The position numbers and the translations under genes were made by a program. The notes beneath the pieces were generated by a model. The model had not been told where the DNA came from. It worked only from the letters and a program-made list of their open reading frames with translations, and made no database searches. Shown one piece after another: positions 34,292 to 41,637 of a stretch of 64,000 bases of DNA. Within the stretch, counting starts at the first letter, position 1; each line of letters starts with the position of its first letter. Source of the DNA: Paracoccus methylovorus (lineage in GTDB: Bacteria > Pseudomonadota > Alphaproteobacteria > Rhodobacterales > Rhodobacteraceae); assembly GCF_016919705.1 (NCBI RefSeq), contig NZ_CP070371.1:277501-341500 (forward strand), given 5' to 3'.

Positions 34292-34882
34292 ATGTCTTTA
34301 CCGAAACGGGCGCTCTACAGCCTGCCCGAAGCTGCTGCGCGCTGGAGCTGTCAGACGGCCGATATTGCCGACTGGGCCTTTGCCGGCCATCTCGAGCTGA
34401 TGATCGCCATCCCGCCCACGCTCATCGGCGGCGAAATCCTCTCCGATCTCGCGGTGATTGCGCCAGGCGATATTCTCGCGATGTTTCGCCGCAGCGGCAC
34501 CGGCCCGTGCGAAGTGGCGATCCGCCGCGTCCGCCTGCCCGGCAGCGGTGAATGGAAGCACATCCATCCGCCAGATGCGGCGCTGGTAGTGACGCGCGAC
34601 GACCTGATGATCACGGGGGATGCCGTGGCGCGATTTGAAGACCAGCACGGCATCTTCCGGCGGCCGAGAGCGGACTCGTCCAAGAGCTATGATTGGGAGG
34701 GCTTTTATGGTGCGATGGTGCTGCGCATCTTCCGTAGCGGCCTGCCCGAAAAGCAGGGCGATCTGATCGGTGAGATGCAGGACTGGTTCATCGCCACCAG
34801 CACGGATGGCGATGCGCCCGATGAAAGCACGATCCGCAAGCGGGTCAGCCCGATCTGGCGCCTGCTGCAAGCGGAGGCGTAA
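34292..34882 (+). CDS. Unknown phage protein with N-terminal HTH-like segment
   Basis: 196 aa from ATG 34292 with AGGAAA upstream. The front ALYSLPEAAARWSCQTADIA then WAFAGHLEL resembles the short DNA-binding start of many prophage hypotheticals (a Y.L.EAA..W pattern). The middle is beta-rich; the end KSYDWEGFYGAMVLRIFRSG then DESTIRKRVSPIWRLL is reminiscent of HTH proteins of mobile elements. It is read opposite the early operon from the region with palindrome B, where a lysogeny repressor would usually lie. Its 3' end overlaps the integrase 3' end by 38 nt. Regulatory role inferred. Confidence 0.65.
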   Translation: MSLPKRALYSLPEAAARWSCQTADIADWAFAGHLELMIAIPPTLIGGEILSDLAVIAPGDILAMFRRSGTGPCEVAIRRVRLPGSGEWKHIHPPDAALVVTRDDLMITGDAVARFEDQHGIFRRPRADSSKSYDWEGFYGAMVLRIFRSGLPEKQGDLIGEMQDWFIATSTDGDAPDESTIRKRVSPIWRLLQAEA

Positions 34883-36140
34883 CCTCCTCGGCCGGGGGGG
34901 CCGTATGGACCAGCCTCGGCCGTATGCGCATCATATCGGCCACCGCATCGACCCCGGCGCGCAGGGGCGAATCCATCAGATGGGCATAGCGCATCGTCGT
35001 GCTGGATTGCGAATGGCCCAGCAGTTTGCCGATCATCTCCAGCGAGGCGCCGCCGCTGACCAGAAGCGAGGCGAAGGTGTGGCGCAGATCGTGGATGCGC
35101 ACGCCCGGCAACCCGGCCCGATCCTGAATGCCGATCCAGAAGCGGCGAATCTCCTGAACCGGCTGGTCCTTGCCCTCGACATCGCCCGGAAACAGCCAGT
35201 CGCAACCGACCGGCACGGCGGAAAGCCGGGTCCGCACCAACGCCGCCGTGTCTGCCGAGATCGGCACGCGGTGGATGCGACGCTGCTTGGTATTGGCAGC
35301 GGGCTTGACCCATGCCCCGCGTTCCAGATCGAAATGCTCGAAGCGCGCGGTCCTGACCTCGCCCAGCCGGGCCCCGGTCAGCATGCACATGCGGATGATG
35401 CTGGCGGCACGCTGGTCCTCGGCCCCGCCCAGCGCTTCGCTGAGCCGCGCGATCTCCTCCATGTCAAGGAAACGTTCGCGCTCGGTTTCGACCCGGCGGC
35501 GAAAGCCCACGGCCGGATTGTCGGGCCGCATCTTCCACGCGATGGCGAGGTTGAAGACCCGGCGCAGCATCTCGCCCGCGCGGTTGGCGCGCACCGGCGT
35601 GGGCTTGGGCGGCTTCAGCGGGGTGCGCCGCTTGGCTTTGGGCTTCTTCTTGGCTGGGCGCGATCGGCCCTCGGCGATCAGGTTCAGCACCCGTTCGACA
35701 TCGGCGGCGTCGATATCGGCCACCAGCCGGTGCTTCCAATGCGGCACGATCAGCTTGTGCAGCATCGACGCCTGATCGGCGGCGTTGCGCGGCGCCAGAT
35801 GGGCGGCGTGCTCGCGCAGATAGCGCGCCACCAGGTCGGGAAAGCGCGGCGCCTCGCGGACCTCCTCGCGCTCGGCCAGCGGATCCAGCCCGCCATCGAC
35901 ATCGCGGCGCAGCGCCTTGGCCCGCTCGCGCGCGGCGGTGACGTTCCATTCCGGCCAGCGCCCGATGGTCAGCCGCCGCTGCCGCCCGGCGGCGCGGTAG
36001 TCGAACATGAAGCTGCGCCCGCCCGAGGGGTAGATGCAGATCGACAGCCCCAGCACCTCGGTGTCGAAAATCTGCCACGCCTTCGGGCGCGTCTCACCCG
36101 CCCGGACCAGCTTCTCGGTCAATCTCTCTCTGTTTCGCAA
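34845..36140 (-). CDS. int: Tyrosine-type site-specific integrase
   Basis: 431 aa from TTG 36140, preceded by GAGGGACAGG; upstream in-frame ATGs give an unconserved extension. The N-terminal DUF4102-type arm domain (EVLGLSICIYPSGGRSFMFD; RRLTIGRWPEWNVTAARERA) is followed by a core-binding domain with a basic linker (KKKPKAKRRTPLKPPKPT), then the catalytic domain: Arg in LTGARLGEVR, HDLRHTFASLL, LGHSQSSTTMRYAH with the nucleophilic Tyr. It should recombine at the tRNA-fMet 3' half. Palindrome C is 88 bp upstream. The int gene is 8.7 kb from attR, an unusually large gap filled by cargo. Confidence 0.92.
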   Translation of the reverse strand: MRNRERLTEKLVRAGETRPKAWQIFDTEVLGLSICIYPSGGRSFMFDYRAAGRQRRLTIGRWPEWNVTAARERAKALRRDVDGGLDPLAEREEVREAPRFPDLVARYLREHAAHLAPRNAADQASMLHKLIVPHWKHRLVADIDAADVERVLNLIAEGRSRPAKKKPKAKRRTPLKPPKPTPVRANRAGEMLRRVFNLAIAWKMRPDNPAVGFRRRVETERERFLDMEEIARLSEALGGAEDQRAASIIRMCMLTGARLGEVRTARFEHFDLERGAWVKPAANTKQRRIHRVPISADTAALVRTRLSAVPVGCDWLFPGDVEGKDQPVQEIRRFWIGIQDRAGLPGVRIHDLRHTFASLLVSGGASLEMIGKLLGHSQSSTTMRYAHLMDSPLRAGVDAVADMMRIRPRLVHTAPPAEEVTPPLAAGARSG

Positions 36141-36227
36141 GACCTGTCCCTCGTTTGACGATCCGACACATGCGTAGATGTGCCGCCTTATCAACGAGAT
36201 GATTGCAGGACCGGAAAACAGGCGCGG

Positions 36228-36259
36228 ACCGGCGCGGAAACGGCGCAAACCGCGCCGGT
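36228..36259. repeat. Long palindrome, copy C
   Basis: ACCGGCGCGG, 12 nt, CCGCGCCGGT: perfect 10-bp inverted repeat, 88 bp upstream of the integrase start. GGCGCGG lies directly left, as in the other copies. It is between int (leftward) and the toxin-antitoxin promoter (rightward). Confidence 0.75.
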
Positions 36260-36315
36260 GGGGCGTTTGGTGGGGGCCGAGCATCACAAACGGTGTGTAT
36301 TCCTGCCGGTTCTAG

Positions 36316-36344
36316 TTGATTGCAATGCAATCGGCCCATATTCT
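36316..36344 (+). promoter_or_regulatory. Promoter with overlapping operator for the TA-RM operon
   Basis: -35 TTGATT (36316-36321), 17-bp spacer, -10 TATTCT (36339-36344). A perfect inverted repeat GATTGCA-A-TGCAATC (36318-36332) covers the -35 and spacer. FitA/VapB-type antitoxins repress their own promoters through such repeats. The antitoxin ATG is 26 nt after the -10, with AGGGAG between. Confidence 0.72.
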
Positions 36345-36370
36345 AAAGCCTATCCAGCAGGGAGACGCGT

Positions 36371-36616
36371 ATGGCGAGCATCACGATCAGGAACCTCGAC
36401 GACGGCATCAAGCGCCGCCTGCGGGTGCGCGCGGCCGAGCGTGGGCGTTCCATGGAGGAAGAGGCCCGCGAAATCCTGCGCGACGCGGTCGGCGACCAGC
36501 GCCCGCCGATGAACCTGGCGCAGCGCCTGCGCGCGCGCGTCGCCAGAACCGGCGGCGTCGATCTGGACATCCCTGCCCGCGACGCGATGCGCAGCCCGCC
36601 GACCTTCGATCAATGA
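36371..36616 (+). CDS. FitA-like ribbon-helix-helix antitoxin
   Basis: 81 aa. MASITIRNLDDGIKRRLRVR then AAERGRSMEEEAREILRDAV is the Arc-type ribbon-helix-helix of FitA antitoxins; the C-terminus (GGVDLDIPARDAMRSPPTF) is the extended toxin-neutralising tail. It should bind the inverted repeat at 36318-36332. Its TGA overlaps the toxin ATG. Confidence 0.87.
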   Translation: MASITIRNLDDGIKRRLRVRAAERGRSMEEEAREILRDAVGDQRPPMNLAQRLRARVARTGGVDLDIPARDAMRSPPTFDQ

Positions 36617-37032
36617 TCATCCTCGATACCAATGTCCTGTCGGAAATCCTGCGCCCGGCACCCGAGCCGCATGTCCTGGACTGGCTGGCGGCGCGGGACG
36701 GCACCACCATCTGGCTGACCGCCATCACCGAGGCCGAGTTGCGCCACGGCGTCGCCATCCTGCCCGAAGGCAAGCGTCGCGAGGGCCTGGCCGCCATGAT
36801 CGACCAGATCATCCGCGAGGACTTCGCCGGCCGCATCCTGCCCTTCGATAGCCCGGCGGCCGAGGCTTTCGCCGCCATCGCCGCCGCGCGCCGTGCGATG
36901 GGGCGCCCGATCCTGCATGCCGATTGCCAGATCGCCGCCATCGCCCGCGCTCATGGCGCAATCGTCGCCACCCGCAACACCGCCGATTTCGCGGATTGCG
37001 GCATTGACCTGATCAACCCCTGGAACGCCTGA
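36613..37032 (+). CDS. FitB/VapC-like PIN-domain toxin
   Basis: 139 aa. The acidic PIN residues are present: D5 in ILDTNVLS, E42 in AELRHG, D104 in HADCQIAA, and D125/D128 near the end. Expected to cleave RNA (VapC family members cut tRNA or rRNA). ATGA overlap with the antitoxin. Its TGA is followed directly by the ATG of the methyltransferase gene with no gap, so toxin and restriction-like genes form one transcript. Confidence 0.87.
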   Translation: MIILDTNVLSEILRPAPEPHVLDWLAARDGTTIWLTAITEAELRHGVAILPEGKRREGLAAMIDQIIREDFAGRILPFDSPAAEAFAAIAAARRAMGRPILHADCQIAAIARAHGAIVATRNTADFADCGIDLINPWNA

Positions 37033-39795
37033 ATGAACGCCGTCGAGATCGAAGAGGCCATTACCGCCCTTGCCGACCAGCCCTATGATGCGGCCGAATT
37101 CCCCTTTGCCTTCCTGCTGGCCTTCGGGAACAAGGACACCACCATCAAGCGCCTGCGCGCCGGCAGTTCCAACAAATCCGACCTTGGCGGCGTGCTGCAG
37201 GCCAACAACATCCACATCAAGACCTGCGCCGAGGGTCAGGCCAACGCCACCCTGGCCGCCTTGCGCGACAGCCCCGCCACCGCGCGGGCCAAGGCGAAGT
37301 TCATCCTCGCCACCGATGGCACTGAATTCCAGGCCGAAGACCTGACTTCGGGCGAGGCCATCATCTGCGCTTACGCCGATTTCCCGAACCATTTCGGTTT
37401 CTTCCTGCCGCTGGCGGGCATCACCACGGTGCGCGCGATCCGGGAAAGCGCCTTTGACATCCGCGCCACCAGCCGCCTCAACCGGCTTTATGTCGAGCTG
37501 CTGAAGGACAACCCCGACTGGGGCACCGCCGCGCGCCGCCACGACATGAACCAGTTCATGGCCCGGCTGATCTTCTGCTTCTTTGCCGAGGATACCGGGA
37601 TTTTCAGCGGCGACGCGACTTTCACCCGCACCATTGACACCATGAGCGCGCGTGACAGCTCGAACACCCATGAGGTGATCGGCGCCCTGTTTCACGCCAT
37701 GAACACCAGACCCGAGGATCGCACCGCCGAAGGCATCCCCCGCTGGGCCGATCCCTTCCCCTATGTGAATGGCGAACTGTTTTCCGGCACCACCGAAGCG
37801 CCCCGGTTCAGCAAGATCGCGCGCTCCTATCTGCTGACCATCGGGGGCTTGGACTGGACGCAGGTGAACCCGGATATTTTCGGCTCGATGATCCAGGCCG
37901 TCGCCGATGAGGATGAGCGTGGCGCCTTGGGCATGCACTACACCTCGGTGCCGAATATCCTCAAGGTGCTGAACCCGCTGTTTCTGGATGACCTGCGCGC
38001 GGCACTGGAAGAGGCACGTGACAACGGGCGCAAGCTGCTGAACCTGCGAAATCGCATGGCGCGGATCCGGGTGTTCGATCCGGCCTGCGGATCGGGCAAC
38101 TTCCTTGTCATCGCCTACAAGGAATTGCGTGCGATCGAGGCGCAGATCAACGCGCGGCGGGGCGAGGCCGATCGGCGGTCCGAGATCACCCTGACCAATT
38201 TCCGCGGCATCGAGTTGAAGGATTTCCCCGCCACCATCGCGCGGCTGGCGCTGATCATCGCGGAATATCAATGCGATGTGCTGCACCGGGGCCAGCGCGA
38301 GGCGACGCGGGATTTCCTGCCGCTGGACAGCAAGAACTGGATCACCTGCGGCAATGCGCTGCGGCTGGACTGGCTGTCGATCTGCCCGCCGACCGGGACC
38401 GGGGTGAAACTGCGCGGCGATGACCTGTTTTCCACGCCGCTGGATCAGGCCGAGGTTGATTTCGAGAATGAGGGCGGCGAGACGTATATCTGCGGGAACC
38501 CGCCCTATCTGGGGTCAAAATGGCAATCGCTCGAACAAAAAGGCGATCTGAAGAATATATTTGACGGTCGCTGCAAGAATTGGAAGTCGCTGGACTATGT
38601 GGCAGGATGGTTCATGAAAGCAGCGGATTTCGGTAGCCATACCCCCGCCGCCGCAGCTTTCGTTTCAACAAATTCCATCTGCCAAGGGCAACAGGTGCCG
38701 ATCCTCTGGCCGACAATATTCGGGACCGGGCATCATATCCTTTTTGCTCATACCAGCTTCAAATGGGCCAATCTTGCCAGTCACAATGCGGGCGTTACGG
38801 TTGTGATCGTCGGAATCACAAGTGGACCCAGCCCAATCCGCAGCTTGTTCTTGCTGAGTGACGATGGTGAGACGATCCGCCGAGAGACCGCGAACATCAA
38901 CGCATATCTGGTTGCGGCCCCCAATGTCGAAGTGCAGGGAAAGTCTCGGCCCATGAGTGGACAGGCCGTCATGCAGTTCGGCAATCATCCCTACTACGGC
39001 GCGCCCCTCATCTTTTCTGTGGAGGAAGGCCGCAGGATCGTGGCGGGGTTTCCGCAAGCTGCGGACTTCATCCGGCCTCTTTATGGCTCACAGGAGTTCA
39101 TCAATGCCGCGCCCCGTGCTTGCTTGTGGATCGCTGATGAGAACGCCGAGGCAGCAGCGGCCATTCCGCCGATTGCCGAGAGGCTGAAAGCAACCGCTGC
39201 AAGTCGGCGCGCGGCTATTCGGGACAAGGCAGCACAAAAGCTGGCGGAGACGCCCTATCGTTTCCGCGATCAGACGACCGCCGAGGGCCATGTTCTGGTT
39301 GTCCCGCGTGTAAGCTCTGAAAACAGGCCGTTCTTGCCGATCGGGTTACTGAACGCGGCCGCAATCATTCAAGATCAAGCCTTCGCCCTCTACGACGCCC
39401 CGCTCTGGAACATGGCCCTGATCGCCTCGCGCCTGCATCTGGTCTGGATCGCCACCGTCTGCGGCAAACTGGAAACCCGATACCGCTATTCAAACACCCT
39501 CGGCTGGAACACCTTCCCCGTCCCGCCGCTGACCGAAAAGCAGAAATCCGACCTCGTCGCCTGCGCCGTATCCATCCTTCTGGCGCGCGAGGCGCATTTC
39601 CCCGCCACCATCGCCGACCTCTACGACCCCGAAACCATGCCCGACAACCTCCGCGCCGCCCACGACCGCAACGACGAAACCCTTGAGCGCATCTACATCG
39701 GCCGCCGCTTCCGCAACGACACCGAACGGCTGGAAAAGCTGTTCGAGATGTACACGAAGATGACCAGCAAGAAGGTCGGAGATGCGCGTGCCTGA
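37033..39795 (+). CDS. YeeA/MmeI-like DNA methyltransferase
   Basis: 920 aa. The AdoMet-binding motif DPACGSG is at 349-355 and catalytic NPPY at 489-492, giving an N6-adenine methyltransferase of the MmeI/YeeA type with helical spacer and target-recognition domains after the catalytic core. I see no PD-ExK nuclease in the first 150 residues, unlike MmeI itself, so cleavage must come from a partner. B. subtilis DnmA (YeeA) is the described relative, next to YeeB and YeeC. The base composition of about 38520-39360 (recognition domain) is visibly more AT-rich than the flanks, suggesting a swapped specificity module. The 3' end overlaps the next gene by 14 nt. Confidence 0.87.
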   Translation: MNAVEIEEAITALADQPYDAAEFPFAFLLAFGNKDTTIKRLRAGSSNKSDLGGVLQANNIHIKTCAEGQANATLAALRDSPATARAKAKFILATDGTEFQAEDLTSGEAIICAYADFPNHFGFFLPLAGITTVRAIRESAFDIRATSRLNRLYVELLKDNPDWGTAARRHDMNQFMARLIFCFFAEDTGIFSGDATFTRTIDTMSARDSSNTHEVIGALFHAMNTRPEDRTAEGIPRWADPFPYVNGELFSGTTEAPRFSKIARSYLLTIGGLDWTQVNPDIFGSMIQAVADEDERGALGMHYTSVPNILKVLNPLFLDDLRAALEEARDNGRKLLNLRNRMARIRVFDPACGSGNFLVIAYKELRAIEAQINARRGEADRRSEITLTNFRGIELKDFPATIARLALIIAEYQCDVLHRGQREATRDFLPLDSKNWITCGNALRLDWLSICPPTGTGVKLRGDDLFSTPLDQAEVDFENEGGETYICGNPPYLGSKWQSLEQKGDLKNIFDGRCKNWKSLDYVAGWFMKAADFGSHTPAAAAFVSTNSICQGQQVPILWPTIFGTGHHILFAHTSFKWANLASHNAGVTVVIVGITSGPSPIRSLFLLSDDGETIRRETANINAYLVAAPNVEVQGKSRPMSGQAVMQFGNHPYYGAPLIFSVEEGRRIVAGFPQAADFIRPLYGSQEFINAAPRACLWIADENAEAAAAIPPIAERLKATAASRRAAIRDKAAQKLAETPYRFRDQTTAEGHVLVVPRVSSENRPFLPIGLLNAAAIIQDQAFALYDAPLWNMALIASRLHLVWIATVCGKLETRYRYSNTLGWNTFPVPPLTEKQKSDLVACAVSILLAREAHFPATIADLYDPETMPDNLRAAHDRNDETLERIYIGRRFRNDTERLEKLFEMYTKMTSKKVGDARA

Positions 39796-40663
39796 GTTCC
39801 ACACATTCACCCTTGCAGCCGCAATAGAAGTTCTCGAGCGCGAATACGACACGCATGACCGCTTGGATACTTTGATTTTTGGTTGGGGGTGCTTGGACTA
39901 CATCGGCGGGTCTACGATAAAGCGCAAGCTGCTGGAGCTAGCTCGTGTGGCTGAGAAACTTCATGTAACTGCGCGAACTGCTTCAGGTGACGTGCCCCTG
40001 CAGAGAGCGATTGTCGAAGAAGCAGTAAAAGTGCCAGAATATCATCGCTATGATCCGGCTTGGTTGAAATTGACGGCAGGATTGCGGTTCGACGGTTTTG
40101 AAATTGTCTCTGATCGAGTTCCAGACCCTAGCGGAAGGCAGTCGATCTTCGATAACGGCCCGCGAGAGATAAAAGTCGCGGTACTAAGGCGGATGCTGCC
40201 CGACGACCTGCCTGGCCTCGACTTTCGCGAAGCAGAAAGCGAGGTCGACAACCTGCTGCTGAAACACAAGCTGACGGTCGCCGCAGGGCATCTTAATCAG
40301 GCGACGTCGGCATTCCAACGCGGTGACTGGGCCGCCTCCAACGCGCAACTGCGGACATTCTACCAAGATCTGCTGGACCGCATTGCAGTCAAGCTGGGGT
40401 GTGATGAGTCAGAGCCTGACTTCAAGAAGCGTGACTATCTGGCGAGTGAAGGCTCTGGGCCGTTCCTTCTGGCGCATTACAACGAATGGGAAAATGATCG
40501 CGGCAAGCCAGCGTTTGTCCTGGGGCTTTGGGCGCGACTGCATCCCGAAGGAAGCCATCCGGGGCTGTCGGAAGAAGATGACTGCACGTTCCGCCTTCAA
40601 GTGACGCTGATCACGGCGCGTCTTTTCCTGCGGCGTCTTGACCAAAGGATTTCAGCGCAATGA
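39782..40663 (+). CDS. Abi-C-like (abortive infection C-terminus) protein
   Basis: 293 aa. The C-terminal half LTVAAGHLNQATSAFQRGDW, then AASNAQLRTFYQDLLDRI and LHPEGSHPGLSEEDDCTFRL with VTLITARLFLRRL, has the layout of abortive-infection C-terminal (AbiJ-type) domains. The N-terminal half (FTLAAAIEVLEREYDTHDRL; DYIGGSTIKRKLLELARVAE) is not recognised. It overlaps both neighbours by 4-14 nt. More AT-rich than the methylase ends and the helicase. Classical YeeABC loci lack it, so it looks like an added effector or specificity helper. Confidence 0.6.
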   Translation: MRVPEFHTFTLAAAIEVLEREYDTHDRLDTLIFGWGCLDYIGGSTIKRKLLELARVAEKLHVTARTASGDVPLQRAIVEEAVKVPEYHRYDPAWLKLTAGLRFDGFEIVSDRVPDPSGRQSIFDNGPREIKVAVLRRMLPDDLPGLDFREAESEVDNLLLKHKLTVAAGHLNQATSAFQRGDWAASNAQLRTFYQDLLDRIAVKLGCDESEPDFKKRDYLASEGSGPFLLAHYNEWENDRGKPAFVLGLWARLHPEGSHPGLSEEDDCTFRLQVTLITARLFLRRLDQRISAQ

Positions 40664-41634
40664 CGACGAGCGAAACAGATTTCTGGACGGACGAAACTTC
40701 GGTTCTGTTCACCTCGTTCTGGGGATGGACCCCGGAGACCTGGGGCACAGTCGGATGGTCTGGTGATCGGGGAAAGACGCGGCGCGCCAATCTGCTGAAA
40801 GGCCTGACTGATCCCTTCATCACAGTTTGCTACGTAACGAGCAACAAGACCTACATCGACCCGAAGCTGAAGGGGATGATCGCAGGTTTCATGCTGGTGA
40901 CCCACGAGACGGGTGATCGGGATGAGTTCACGCACCCGATCCACCATGCACGAGATCCCGACCAGTGGCGACACTCGCTACGGGCCGTGCGCGCCTTCAG
41001 TTATCTGCCGGAATATCGGCTGCGGGCACAGGACGTGTTTCCTGAACTATCGCGGACTGCGCGGCACGTGTCGGCGATGGGCGAAGTCATTGCTGACAGC
41101 GCAGTGATCAACTTGCTGCGGCAGACCCCTTGGATAGAAGTTGCCGCATACTCCCCCGCAATCATGGATGTCTCGAACGCCAACGAAGAGGTCACGGCTG
41201 GTGGAGCGGTCCGCCCCGGACCCGACAACGAAGGTGGATATTCAGTTCCGCCAAGGTTTGGAAAGCTGGCTCGCGACCTCTATGTGCTGAAGCTGGAGGG
41301 CAATACGAATGCCTATCTCGGACGCTCTGCGGAAGGGCGCGCGATCTATAAAATTGGATTGTCAGCAAGCCCAGACATGCGCCGTCAGTTATTCCAGAAG
41401 TCGATGCCTCGAGGCGCGTTTCAATGGGTTACAGTGCGGACAAGCAGCGGATCCGGTTTTTCCGCCTTCAATTGCTTTGCCGATGCAGTTGCAGCTGAAA
41501 GCATAATCAAAAAGCAACTGGTCGAATGCGCTGAATGGCTGGGTGGAGAATTTTATCTGGCCAATGAAGATGATATTGAAACCGCGTGGCATGCTGCGCA
41601 TGCGTCGGTGCATATTGGTGGCGGCAAGGTATAG
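40660..41634 (+). CDS. GIY-YIG-like nuclease with N-terminal accessory domain
   Basis: 324 aa. The C-terminal part LYVLKLEGNTNAYLGRSAEG, then YKIGLSASPDMRRQLFQKSM, ADAVAAESIIKK and GGEFYLA, follows a T5orf172/GIY-YIG core: GIY-like strand, YKIG strand, Arg, and the metal-binding Glu in AAES. The first 200 residues (LFTSFWGWTPETWGTVGWS; MIAGFMLVTHETG) look like a separate domain, possibly EVE/PUA-like given the ligand-sensing style of the strands, but this is weak. Its ATG overlaps the Abi-like stop. Different from the second GIY-YIG gene of the operon. Confidence 0.65.
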   Translation: MTTSETDFWTDETSVLFTSFWGWTPETWGTVGWSGDRGKTRRANLLKGLTDPFITVCYVTSNKTYIDPKLKGMIAGFMLVTHETGDRDEFTHPIHHARDPDQWRHSLRAVRAFSYLPEYRLRAQDVFPELSRTARHVSAMGEVIADSAVINLLRQTPWIEVAAYSPAIMDVSNANEEVTAGGAVRPGPDNEGGYSVPPRFGKLARDLYVLKLEGNTNAYLGRSAEGRAIYKIGLSASPDMRRQLFQKSMPRGAFQWVTVRTSSGSGFSAFNCFADAVAAESIIKKQLVECAEWLGGEFYLANEDDIETAWHAAHASVHIGGGKV

Positions 41635-41637
41635 ATA

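Noticed and set aside
36610..38286. A 558-codon antisense open frame opposite the YeeA-like gene
   Set aside because: High-GC antisense shadow; the sense strand has DPACGSG and coupled starts.
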